This document shows, piece after piece, positions 34,072-43,495 of a stretch of DNA of 64,000 bases; the stretch's first letter is position 1, and the number at the start of each line of letters is the position of its first letter. Made by a program: the position numbers and the translations under genes. This stretch comes from Chryseobacterium ureilyticum (GTDB lineage Bacteria > Bacteroidota > Bacteroidia > Flavobacteriales > Weeksellaceae). The stretch covers positions 1 through 64,000 of the forward strand of contig NZ_FTOL01000004.1 of NCBI RefSeq assembly GCF_900156735.1, written 5' to 3'. Under the pieces are notes generated by a model. That model was not told where the DNA came from, searched no databases, and saw nothing but the letters and a program-made list of their open reading frames with translations.

Positions 34072-36867
34072 ATGGTAAGCAACGATCCACGATTTCCTCT
34101 AAAAACACAAATTTTCACATTATTAATTTTCTTTACTGCTTTTTCAACAGCCCATTCACAGGAAAGGTCTGCAATGATTTCGTTTGAAATTAAGAACAAT
34201 CATGCAGAACCCTTAAAAGATTCTGAAATAAAAATTTTATCTACAGAAAATAAATATTCATTATCTACAAATGATAAGGGAGTTGCCACCATGTCTGTCA
34301 ACCCTGGAAACTATCGCATTGAGATCCATAAAAACGGTACGCTTGGATATTCCGGGACAATCACAGTTACGAAATCTGAGACATTTATCTTCTCATTAGC
34401 AGATAAAATCAATTCTATTGAAGAAGTAATCATTACAGCAAAGGAAGGTAAAGGATTGACTTCTTCTTCCGTGATCAGCCAGCGAGCCATGCAACATCTA
34501 CAGCCTTCAAGCTTTACCGATCTTTTAGAACTACTTCCTGGAGGTCGTTCCGGAGATCCCGTTCTGAATCAGGTTAATAAAATTGGTCTTCGTGAAACAG
34601 GAAATCCTGGTAACGATTATAATACTTCTGCAATGGGAACTACATTTCTTGTAGATGGTGCGCCATTAAATTCCGGAGCAAATCTTCAGTATACGTATGA
34701 TTTCCTGGATAAAAATAATAATGGTTTAAAAAGGCGTCTGAATCTTACCAGTGGTGTGGATATGCGAAGTATTTCCACGGATCAGATCGAAAAAGTGGAA
34801 ATTCTACGTGGAATTACTTCTGTAATCTATGGAAATTTAACTTCAGGAATTATTAAAATCACCAATAAATCCGGGTATACAAAATGGAAAGCAAGGTTCA
34901 AAGCAGATGGTTACAGTAAGCTGTTTGCCATAAGCAAAGGTTTTGAAAACAAAGAACATCATCTAAAAATCAATACAGGGATAGATTACCTGAATGCAAA
35001 GTCTGATCCCAGAGACAGGCTTGAAAATTATAAAAGAATTACAGCTAATTTTGGTTTAACAAAGGAAAAACAGCTCAATCATGGCTCTTTCAGATGGCAG
35101 ACACATCTGAGTTATACCGGTTCACTGGATGGTTCAAAGACAGATCCGGATGTTGATTTATCACAACTCAATTCTTATGAAGTAAACAATCATCTTTTGA
35201 GTCTTTCAAATGTGTTGAATTATACCAGAAATGAATCTTTGTTTTATAGATCTACAGAAGTACAGATTTCAGTGAATCAACGATTTGACAAAATAAAACA
35301 GACTAAATTCATCCAATTGGAAAACGCAACGGCTTTTCCTCTTTCAAGAACTGAGGGTGAATATGATGGTTATTATCCGGTAGCAAAGTATACTTCTGAT
35401 TACACTGTGGATGGCAAACCTCTTGATGTTTTCGTCAAAATGGTCAATAATTTCCAGCTGGATTTTAAAACCATTAAGAATGAAATCAATACAGGATTCG
35501 ACTGGCAGTTAAGTAAAAACTGGGGGCAAGGACAATTATTTGATGTTTACAGACCTATAGATCCGAAAGCGACCTTCAGACCTCGTGCTTACCGTGATGT
35601 TCCGGCTTATTCCACTTCTGCTTTGTTTTTGGAAACAATCAGTACGGCAGATTTAGGAAAGCATAAACTTACTCTTGCATTGGGGCTTAGAGGAAATTCT
35701 ATGCTGAATCTTCCATCTGATTTTAAAATGAACGGAAAGATCTATCTGGATCCAAGAACAAATCTTCAATGGGATCTTCCGGCATTTAATATGCTGAATA
35801 AAAAGGCTCAAATAGCATTAACATTAGGTTATGGTAAACAAAGTTTATTCCCTGATCTTAATTTATTATACCCGGAACTGGTGTATAAAGACATCCAACA
35901 GCTGAATTACTTCCATGTCAATCCGGATTATAGAAGAGTGAATTATAAGACTATGATCTATAATCCCCAAAATACAGAAATAGAACCTGCAATCAATGAA
36001 AAATTTGAGGCAAGAATAGATTTCAGTCTCGGATTTCATCAGTTGTCTGTTACTGTCTTTAAGGAAAAGATGAACAATGCTTTCCGTTCTATGAATGAAT
36101 ATGCGGTGTATCAGTATAAAAAATATGATACGTCATCGCTTGATCATAATGCGATAACGTCACCACCGGATGTGAATACTCTTCCCTATCAGACTATTAC
36201 AGAAAACTTCACTTATGCTTCACAGCGAAACGGAAGTAAAATAGATAAGGAAGGAGTTGAGTTTCAGTATTCTTCCAACAGAATCCCGGTGATTAATACA
36301 CGATTTACCCTCAGCGGCGCCTGGTTCCGTACAAAATATGGTAATAGTCTCCCGGTGTATAAAAGATCTGATGTATTGATCAATGGCAGACCTTATCCTT
36401 ATCTCGGGCTGTACAACGGAATGGAGCCAAATTCTGCCAATGAGGTTCTGAATACGAATCTGATGCTGGATACCTATATTCCAAAACTGGATCTGATATT
36501 TTCTTCTTCTTTCCAGTTTTCATGGTTTTCAACAAGGAAATTAGATCCTATGAACGGAATTCCGAGCCATTATGTAGATCAGAACGGTAATATTTTCCCA
36601 TTCAATCCTGATGCAGCTCAGGGAACGGTTCTCGAAAGAATGATTATCGCTCAGAATGCTGACCGTTATAATACATCCAGAAGACCATTGGAAGCGAATC
36701 TTAATCTTAAAGTGACGAAAAGCTTCAGGAATAAAACGGTCATTGTTTCTATGTTTGCCAACAGACTTTTCAGTTATTATGCTCCTTACAGTGTTAATGG
36801 AATAACAATCAACAGAAAAGGTGCTCAGGATCCCTACTTTGGGATGGAAATCAATTTCAATTTATAA
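34072..36867 (+). CDS. TonB-dependent receptor
   Basis: 931 residues from the ATG at 34072. Signal peptide to about residue 30 (TAHSQ). A CarboxypepD-regulatory-like domain (about 35-115: SFEIKNNHAEPLKDSEIKIL), plug (about 120-270, with TTFLVDGAPLNS and IEKVEILRGITSVIYGNLTSG) and a beta-barrel with terminal phenylalanine-type end (DPYFGMEINFNL). The ligand is unknown. The operon mates (lipoprotein, second outer-membrane protein, di-haem peroxidase) suggest a metal, haem or redox-active compound (inference). Confidence 0.9.
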   Translation: MVSNDPRFPLKTQIFTLLIFFTAFSTAHSQERSAMISFEIKNNHAEPLKDSEIKILSTENKYSLSTNDKGVATMSVNPGNYRIEIHKNGTLGYSGTITVTKSETFIFSLADKINSIEEVIITAKEGKGLTSSSVISQRAMQHLQPSSFTDLLELLPGGRSGDPVLNQVNKIGLRETGNPGNDYNTSAMGTTFLVDGAPLNSGANLQYTYDFLDKNNNGLKRRLNLTSGVDMRSISTDQIEKVEILRGITSVIYGNLTSGIIKITNKSGYTKWKARFKADGYSKLFAISKGFENKEHHLKINTGIDYLNAKSDPRDRLENYKRITANFGLTKEKQLNHGSFRWQTHLSYTGSLDGSKTDPDVDLSQLNSYEVNNHLLSLSNVLNYTRNESLFYRSTEVQISVNQRFDKIKQTKFIQLENATAFPLSRTEGEYDGYYPVAKYTSDYTVDGKPLDVFVKMVNNFQLDFKTIKNEINTGFDWQLSKNWGQGQLFDVYRPIDPKATFRPRAYRDVPAYSTSALFLETISTADLGKHKLTLALGLRGNSMLNLPSDFKMNGKIYLDPRTNLQWDLPAFNMLNKKAQIALTLGYGKQSLFPDLNLLYPELVYKDIQQLNYFHVNPDYRRVNYKTMIYNPQNTEIEPAINEKFEARIDFSLGFHQLSVTVFKEKMNNAFRSMNEYAVYQYKKYDTSSLDHNAITSPPDVNTLPYQTITENFTYASQRNGSKIDKEGVEFQYSSNRIPVINTRFTLSGAWFRTKYGNSLPVYKRSDVLINGRPYPYLGLYNGMEPNSANEVLNTNLMLDTYIPKLDLIFSSSFQFSWFSTRKLDPMNGIPSHYVDQNGNIFPFNPDAAQGTVLERMIIAQNADRYNTSRRPLEANLNLKVTKSFRNKTVIVSMFANRLFSYYAPYSVNGITINRKGAQDPYFGMEINFNL

Positions 36868-36887
36868 CAATTTCAATCAAATAAATT

Positions 36888-38111
36888 ATGTTTAAACATT
36901 TATTAAGAACACTATTATTATTGTGTGCTGTAGTAAGTCTTGCAGCCTGTTCGTCGGATTCTGATGCTCCGGAAGCACAAGCACAGACAACGTTAAACCT
37001 TGACCTAAGAGTGGTTCCGGAACACATTCAGGTAAGTGAATATAAATATTTCACGGTAAGCTTTAAAGAACTGAATACCGGTTTTACGGTTATCCAGGAG
37101 CTTACAAACACATACTCCCTGAAAACCGTTCTTCCTACAGGAACTTATAACATTAGTGTAGAAGGAAGTATTATATTCGGGGATAATTCAACGCTGACAG
37201 AAGCAAAGGTGAGTGGAGTTCAAACCGGGGTCGTTATTAATGGTACTGAACAGACAAAAATCATAGATATCTCACTGAAAGCAGGAAAAAGTAGTGACCT
37301 GATCCTTGAAGAAATATTCTTTGCAGGAACTACAACTCCTCAGGGAGCTATGTATTTTGGAGATCAGTATTTCAAAATCACGAATAATACAGATAAAACA
37401 TTGTATGCTGACGGTATGCTGCTAATTCAGTCTGCTTTCATGACGAATGAAAAACAGGATTACAGCCCAAATATCATGGGAAGTACATTCTCTGCCGGAG
37501 CTATTATCAGAATTCCTGGTAATGGTACAACTTATCCTGTTCTGCCTGGATCATCCATTATCATTGCTGAAGACGCCATCAATCACAAAGAATTCAATCC
37601 GTCATCCATTGATCTTTCTCATGCTGATTTCCAGATTTTCAAGGAAGATTCTGACGATATTAACAACCCTGCCGTTATTAAAATGACTAATGTATTTGAG
37701 AAAATGGTGATTCACACTCAAGGATATTATGCTTATGCTTTAGCACGTATGCCTGCGGGAATGACGAATGATGCATTGGTTAATCAGAATTCATATACTT
37801 ATACTTACAATCTTACTTTTGGAGGAGATGTGTACCCTATGGACGGCACAGCGGTTAAAATTCCAAACGAGTGGATCACAGATGCTGTAAATCTTAGTGT
37901 ACAGGATTCTTTCCAGTGGCTTGTAACGTCTCCGTCTTTAGATATGGGATGGACTTCTGTAACGTCTTTTGATGGTGATAAAAACCGTTTCGGAAAAGCG
38001 GTACGTAGAAAAGCTGTCGGAAAGACTGCGGATGGAAAAAACATCTTAAAAGATACCAATAATTCTACTGTAGACTTTGATCACGGTGTAAAACCTTCAT
38101 TATTTAACTAA
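36888..38111 (+). CDS. DUF4876-like lipoprotein
   Basis: 407 residues with a lipobox LAAC (Cys21). The body is beta-rich: an N-terminal part (about 35-130) resembling a carboxypeptidase-regulatory or fimbrillin-like fold, then a conserved block with DLILEEIFFAGTTTPQGAMY and DQYFKITNNTDKTLYADGML. I recall the family as DUF4876, which regularly sits beside TonB-dependent receptors; the match is from memory. It may bind the ligand at the surface, as SusD does for SusC. It starts 20 nt after the receptor gene. Confidence 0.75.
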   Translation: MFKHLLRTLLLLCAVVSLAACSSDSDAPEAQAQTTLNLDLRVVPEHIQVSEYKYFTVSFKELNTGFTVIQELTNTYSLKTVLPTGTYNISVEGSIIFGDNSTLTEAKVSGVQTGVVINGTEQTKIIDISLKAGKSSDLILEEIFFAGTTTPQGAMYFGDQYFKITNNTDKTLYADGMLLIQSAFMTNEKQDYSPNIMGSTFSAGAIIRIPGNGTTYPVLPGSSIIIAEDAINHKEFNPSSIDLSHADFQIFKEDSDDINNPAVIKMTNVFEKMVIHTQGYYAYALARMPAGMTNDALVNQNSYTYTYNLTFGGDVYPMDGTAVKIPNEWITDAVNLSVQDSFQWLVTSPSLDMGWTSVTSFDGDKNRFGKAVRRKAVGKTADGKNILKDTNNSTVDFDHGVKPSLFN

Positions 38112-38113
38112 AA

Positions 38114-39628
38114 ATGAAATATTTTCTTTCCATACTTATCCTGCCTGCTCTTTCCTTTACCACAAAACTTCATGCTCAGGAGAATGATACGATCATGAAA
38201 AAGATCCGTGAGGAATACAGCTATGAAAGGATACTTAAAAACAGTATCAACAGCAATCCTTCCAATATGTTGGGAGCTAGGAAATACAGTATTACCACAT
38301 TCAGCCTGTTCACTCAAAACAGTGATACTCCCAATGAAATACAACAGAAAGGTAAAGGGAAAAATCTATGGGGAGCGGAAGCTCGTACCTTACAGATATT
38401 AGACCCTAAAACAACGGTCTGGGGTAATGCATCTTATTCGCAGGGAAAGAACAGACAGGTAGTATGGAACGAAAATACCGACTATGACATCATCTACCCT
38501 TATGTAGCAGCTGACAGCGTAGGTGGTGATATGAAATTTGAAAACTATGCTTTTTCTGGTGGCTATTCAAAGAAGATAAATTCTTATACCATAGGGATTA
38601 CCGGAAGTTACAGGGCTAGTTTAAGCTATCGTGACATTGATCCGAGACCCAAAAATACATCCGCCAACTTTTCGTTGGCGCTGGGTGCTAATAAGCTGAT
38701 GTTTGAGAAGTTTAAAATCGGGGCTTATCTCGAGGCTGAAAAATATACTCAGAAACACTATTTGAGCTTTGTGAGCAATCAGGGATTTCCTATGATTTAC
38801 AATATGAGTGGATTGGGAAATTACAACGAATTGCTTTCGGGGAAACTGCGCCAGGCATATTATGAAGGCTGGTCTTACGGAGGAGGTTTGCAGATCTTTG
38901 AAGCTGAAAACAGATCTTGGTATCTTACAGCTGGATTAAAAAAGTTTACTCTTGATAAGCTTCTTACCGAGTATACAGACCTTAATGCATCTGCAGTCAA
39001 TGAGCAGCAGTTTAATTTTTCATTAGGTAAATTCTTCAATACCGGCAGAATCGTATGGGGAATTTCAGCCGACGGAAGCTATAGAGAAAGAAAAGGAACG
39101 GAAAACCTGTTTTTGAATGATAATTCCAGAAATTACATACAGATAGGTTCTGCAGAAAGGTACAATCATCAGTTAGCTCATACGATTGTTAAGGGACTTT
39201 TAGAAATAGAACATAAAAGCGCAAAATCTACTTTTATCCCCTTTTTAGGAGTGATTCAGGAAAAAGAAAAGTACAACAATCCACTTTCATCTATTGAATT
39301 AAATAAAATGGTATATGGCACAGATTATCAATGGTTAAAATCATTCAGTGAAAAACTTTCTCTTTCTGTGGCAATGGGACTTTCTGTAACGGATGTTTAT
39401 AAGAATAATTCTGTATTTAATCTTTCAGGAAAACCAGCTATTCAACAGATGGTACAAGATAATTACCACTATCTGTCTTCAGATTTCTGGCAGGCAAAAC
39501 TGGATGTCACTGTTCACTTTACTTTTCCGGTCATTAAAAATGCTTATGTAGGAGGTAAAATGATGTACAGCAGTTTTAAGAACGATAACAATATGCTTTT
39601 TGCAGCAACCATAGGAGGTATTTTTTAA
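38114..39628 (+). CDS. Outer-membrane beta-barrel protein (DUF6850-like)
   Basis: 504 residues, signal peptide to about residue 22 (KLHAQ). The rest is a series of amphipathic beta strands with alternating aromatic residues (YSKKINSYTIGITGSYRASL, WYLTAGLKKFTLDKLL) ending in NMLFAATIGGIF (terminal Phe), typical of an outer-membrane barrel. I recall the family as DUF6850. It starts 2 nt after the lipoprotein gene and ends 10 nt before the peroxidase gene, so the four genes form one operon. The function is unknown. Confidence 0.75.
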   Translation: MKYFLSILILPALSFTTKLHAQENDTIMKKIREEYSYERILKNSINSNPSNMLGARKYSITTFSLFTQNSDTPNEIQQKGKGKNLWGAEARTLQILDPKTTVWGNASYSQGKNRQVVWNENTDYDIIYPYVAADSVGGDMKFENYAFSGGYSKKINSYTIGITGSYRASLSYRDIDPRPKNTSANFSLALGANKLMFEKFKIGAYLEAEKYTQKHYLSFVSNQGFPMIYNMSGLGNYNELLSGKLRQAYYEGWSYGGGLQIFEAENRSWYLTAGLKKFTLDKLLTEYTDLNASAVNEQQFNFSLGKFFNTGRIVWGISADGSYRERKGTENLFLNDNSRNYIQIGSAERYNHQLAHTIVKGLLEIEHKSAKSTFIPFLGVIQEKEKYNNPLSSIELNKMVYGTDYQWLKSFSEKLSLSVAMGLSVTDVYKNNSVFNLSGKPAIQQMVQDNYHYLSSDFWQAKLDVTVHFTFPVIKNAYVGGKMMYSSFKNDNNMLFAATIGGIF

Positions 39629-39638
39629 ATAAAAACAC

Positions 39639-40775
39639 ATGAAATTTTCAGATATTAAACTCATACTGTTGATCGGAATAATCGCTTTGTTCTGCATGCA
39701 GCATACCCTTAAAACGTACAGCACAGATTATGGAGAAGTAGCTGAACAGTACAAAAAACCAATACAATACTGGCAAAAACCTTCAATAGATGCAGGTATT
39801 GACTGGAAGGAATTTGAAGCAATAGAATGGGATTCCAATTATTATGAAACACAGGAACTTCCGGAAGTGATGCTAGGGAAAAAACTCTTCTTTGATCCTA
39901 AATTATCTTCATCAAGCCAGGTTTCCTGCAGCAGCTGTCATAATCCTGAATTAGGCTGGGGCGATGGACAGGAGGTTGCTTTGGGTAATGATCATTTACA
40001 GGGAAAAAGAAATACACAATCGCTTTATAATATTGCAGACAGAACATCTTATTTCTGGGACGGAAGAGCAAAAACACTGGAAGAACAACTCGTAGGACCT
40101 ATTTCCGCACACAATGAGATGAATATGAAACCGGAAAAACTTGCCGGAAAACTTTCAAAATACAAAGAATACAAACAGCTTTTTAAAGAGGTTTACCACA
40201 CTGATAAAATTACATTTGACAAAATTGCCAGTGCAATTGCTACTTTTCAAAAAACGATCAGAAGCCAGCCTAGTAAGCTTGATAAATTCATCAAAGGTGA
40301 TTATAAAGCAATGAGTGATAAGGAAATTTATGGAATGCACCTGTTCCGAACCAAAGCAAGATGTATGAACTGTCATTACGGGAAATATCTTACGGATGAA
40401 TCATTCCACAACATAGGTCTCACCTACTACAAACGTGAATATGAAGATCTTGGGCTTTACCATATTACCAAAAAGTCCGGTGATGTAGGTAAATTCAAAA
40501 CTCCATCGTTGAGAGATCTTACTTATACCGCTCCATGGATGCACAACGGTTTGATGGATGATCTTCATGGCGTTGTCAACTTGTACAACAGTGGCATGCA
40601 GATGATCAACCCAAGCCCTGAAGAAAAGAAAGCAGCTCCTAACTTTCCAGTGACAGATGAAAGGATGAAGCCTTTACAGCTCAATGATCAGGAAATAGAT
40701 GCTATTGTAGCTTTTCTGAAAAGTATGTCAGGAAGCTATTATAAAATGCCGCGTCCTGAAATCCCAAGACAATAG
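39639..40775 (+). CDS. Di-haem cytochrome c peroxidase
   Basis: 378 residues with an N-terminal membrane/signal segment (residues 7-20). Haem motifs: CSSCH (97-101) with the downstream GWGDGQ, and CMNCH (242-246). It shows the usual family features: DPKLSSSSQVSCSSCHNPEL, FWDGRAKTLEEQ, FKTPSLRDLTYTAPWMHNG and the final ELNDQEIDAIVAFLKSM-like end (QLNDQEIDAIVAFLKSM). It is periplasmic. It is the last gene of the TonB receptor operon, which implies that haem redox chemistry serves an import or ligand-processing step. Unlike the 609-aa paralogue at 2906 it lacks an N-terminal extension. Confidence 0.92.
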   Translation: MKFSDIKLILLIGIIALFCMQHTLKTYSTDYGEVAEQYKKPIQYWQKPSIDAGIDWKEFEAIEWDSNYYETQELPEVMLGKKLFFDPKLSSSSQVSCSSCHNPELGWGDGQEVALGNDHLQGKRNTQSLYNIADRTSYFWDGRAKTLEEQLVGPISAHNEMNMKPEKLAGKLSKYKEYKQLFKEVYHTDKITFDKIASAIATFQKTIRSQPSKLDKFIKGDYKAMSDKEIYGMHLFRTKARCMNCHYGKYLTDESFHNIGLTYYKREYEDLGLYHITKKSGDVGKFKTPSLRDLTYTAPWMHNGLMDDLHGVVNLYNSGMQMINPSPEEKKAAPNFPVTDERMKPLQLNDQEIDAIVAFLKSMSGSYYKMPRPEIPRQ

Positions 40776-40955
40776 TTATACGGCTGAAAGCTGGAAGAGG
40801 GAGACAGGAATTTACTATAATTCTGATAAGTTTCAAATGTCATTTTAAGGTATTGTCAACCTCAATTTATCGCTTAAAGTATTTATGAAATTTAAGCATA
40901 GTTACAACCTTAATTTCAACAACTTCCCTCTTCCATACTTCAGCTTACTTACTTA

Positions 40956-43322
40956 TCAAAACTTGAACCCTATACTGAAATATATTCTTGAAAAATCAAG
41001 CTGATTATTTCTTGAAATATTAAGACTGATAGGACCTAGTAAAGATTCATAACCTAAGTTCACTCCATATCCAAACATATCAAAACTGTCATTAAACGGC
41101 GAAAACTCTTCACTTACCTTTCCATAGTTGAAAGATGGTGTAAGATATAACCTTTTCATGATTCTGTATTGAAGAGATACACCCGCCTTTGCCACGGAAT
41201 TCATTGGAAGTTCTTTTTGGCGAAGCCCGTTGAATTCAGGGTTTAATAAGTCATAATTGTACTCACTTCCCCCAAGATTATACTTTTGGTTCAGGAAAAA
41301 ATAAGGAACCGAATCTTCTCTCACCGACCCAAAACTTGTTCCCAGAAAAAGATTAACCTTTGCCGCAAGTCTTCTGGTGATCGGATAAGCAAAATTTTCA
41401 TTTAAAGTAAAAGATACCAGATTTTTAGGAATAAAATAATAAGAATCTTTCGGATTTAATATAGGATACAACTGAGGCTGAACTGTTTCCAGATCATATA
41501 ATTCGTACTGATCTCCGTAGTAAAACCTTGTGCTTACCTGTAAATGATTTCCTTTGGTAAAGAAGTATCTTTTATTGAGGCTATTTTGTTCAAACTTTAT
41601 AAATGTATTGAAATTACTGTGGTTATAAAGCTTTTTACTATAGTTGTCTATTTTTGCCTGATCTACTTTATCCAGTAAACTGTACATTCTTTCCGTACTG
41701 AATTCTGTTCCTACAGAGATAAAAGCATTCGGATTGATATTATAATTTAAAGCAACTTTTCCCGTTATATTTCTGTACATATGATTGGGAAATCTCGTAT
41801 TATAATCCCCATCCTCGTAACTAAATATCCTAAAAGTCAAGTCATTACTTTTAAGGTGAACCATTTTTGCTTCAAGATCTACCCACCAGTGATCACCACT
41901 TCCTAAAAACCCCTGATAAGCCAGACGTGCCTTAAAACGTTCTGAAATATCGATCGTAGCAAGAAATCTGGATCTGTTGGCAAGAATATTTCTGTAAGTA
42001 TAATTTACAATGATTCCCACAGACTGTTCCGTATCGTAATGTAATGCCAGTTTGAAAGCTCCTTTCTTTGCCTTTTTAACAAAAATATTCATGGTAAGTG
42101 CTTCTCCCGTATTCGTATAAGTGTAATATACCTTTTCATATTGGCGCATTCCAAAAACCCTGTCTATTGCTTCGTTTACCGTTTTTACATCATAATACTT
42201 CCCTTCCGTTAACCCTAATTCTCTTTTGATTACAGCAACTTCAACGTCATCGGTAAGCGATGTTCCGTCTTCTTCATTAAAGGTAAATTTTGTGGTCGGC
42301 AGCTTCACTTCTTCAATCATCTCATGCTCATACTTAATCCCTAATTTTCTTTGTGCTTCTGCTAAAGCTACAAATTCAGGAAGGTGTTTTCTTGCTTCTA
42401 TCTCACCGATTTTTATAATCTTTCTGAACCTCGCAAAATCTTTTGTCGTTATATCCCCCAGAGGATCAACAAAATCTACGAGAATATTGGATAAAGCCTT
42501 CTGATGTTTAAAATCTTCTACAGAACGTATGGCATGGGTCTGGTAGATCATTTTCATAGGATTCTCGATTTCTTTTTTAGTAAAAAGCCTAAATCCTGTA
42601 TAACCTCCAATAACAAAATCTGCTCCCATCTGACGAACCTCATTCGCAGGATAATTACGATCCAAACCTCCGTCTACCAATAGTTTACCATCAATATAAA
42701 CAGGAGCAAAAGCCGCAGGAATAGCAAGTGTAGAACGAATAGCCAATGGTAAAGAACCTTTTTTCTGCATAACCAACCCTCCGTTTTCAATATCCGAAGA
42801 AGTAAGCTGTACAGGAATTCTTAATTGGCTGAAATCATTAATATGTTTAGCGTTAAAAGTAAGCGTATTTAAAACTTCACCCATGTACTGCCCTTCAATA
42901 TAAGAGCTTGGAAGCGTTGGAACTCCCTTTACTACAGGAAACTCAAGGATATATTTATCATATTCATCCTTTTCACTGATGTTGACTTTACTGTAAGGAA
43001 TTTTATTGCTTAGAATCCTGTTCCAGTCTACTTTATAGATGGTTTTCTTGAGCTGGTCAGCATTATATCCCATGGCATATAAGCCGCCCAAAATCCCTCC
43101 CATACTCGTTCCGGTAATATAATCCACCTTGATTCCCAAAGAATCGATCATTTTCAAAATACCAATATGAGCAAAACCTTTCGCGCCTCCTCCACTTAAA
43201 GCCAGACCAAATTTAGTATCCTTTGAAACATTCTGAAGTCTGATCTGGAGAGAGTCATTTACTTGCTGAGATTTGAAAAAGAGAGAGAAAATAATGGTTA
43301 CAAATATCAGAAGCTTTTTCAT
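40956..43322 (-). CDS. Patatin-like phospholipase with Omp85/BamA-type barrel
   Basis: 788 residues, signal peptide to about residue 20. The patatin domain spans about 38-310: GGGAKG oxyanion motif (44-49), GTSMGG with Ser73 nucleophile, and DGG with Asp217 completing the Ser-Asp dyad. A POTRA-like segment follows (about 325-410) and a C-terminal beta-barrel (about 420-788) ends in RIYFSIGFKF. The layout matches PlpD-type autotransported phospholipases. It probably acts on membrane lipids, exported or displayed through its own barrel. The gene is not co-directional within 150 nt of another real gene. Confidence 0.9.
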   Translation of the reverse strand: MKKLLIFVTIIFSLFFKSQQVNDSLQIRLQNVSKDTKFGLALSGGGAKGFAHIGILKMIDSLGIKVDYITGTSMGGILGGLYAMGYNADQLKKTIYKVDWNRILSNKIPYSKVNISEKDEYDKYILEFPVVKGVPTLPSSYIEGQYMGEVLNTLTFNAKHINDFSQLRIPVQLTSSDIENGGLVMQKKGSLPLAIRSTLAIPAAFAPVYIDGKLLVDGGLDRNYPANEVRQMGADFVIGGYTGFRLFTKKEIENPMKMIYQTHAIRSVEDFKHQKALSNILVDFVDPLGDITTKDFARFRKIIKIGEIEARKHLPEFVALAEAQRKLGIKYEHEMIEEVKLPTTKFTFNEEDGTSLTDDVEVAVIKRELGLTEGKYYDVKTVNEAIDRVFGMRQYEKVYYTYTNTGEALTMNIFVKKAKKGAFKLALHYDTEQSVGIIVNYTYRNILANRSRFLATIDISERFKARLAYQGFLGSGDHWWVDLEAKMVHLKSNDLTFRIFSYEDGDYNTRFPNHMYRNITGKVALNYNINPNAFISVGTEFSTERMYSLLDKVDQAKIDNYSKKLYNHSNFNTFIKFEQNSLNKRYFFTKGNHLQVSTRFYYGDQYELYDLETVQPQLYPILNPKDSYYFIPKNLVSFTLNENFAYPITRRLAAKVNLFLGTSFGSVREDSVPYFFLNQKYNLGGSEYNYDLLNPEFNGLRQKELPMNSVAKAGVSLQYRIMKRLYLTPSFNYGKVSEEFSPFNDSFDMFGYGVNLGYESLLGPISLNISRNNQLDFSRIYFSIGFKF

Positions 43323-43495
43323 GGGACAACCAGTTTAATAGTGTGCAAAATTTTATAGTAAATATACAATTATAACACAAAAAATGAGAAAAAACTTCAT
43401 CTATTTCCCCATTCAAGAAGAACTTAAAAATACAATCCCATACGGACTCAAAATCTGAGAAATTAGCAAGATCTGCAAGAAAAATCAATGAAAGC

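Noticed and set aside
34051..34072. TTG start for the TonB receptor
   Set aside because: The codon lies inside a perfect -7 promoter element, so it would not be transcribed; ATG at 34072 gives a normal signal peptide.
43255..43488. 77-residue minus-strand frame between patatin and AddB genes
   Set aside because: Overlaps the patatin gene start, has no signal, motif or ribosome binding site.
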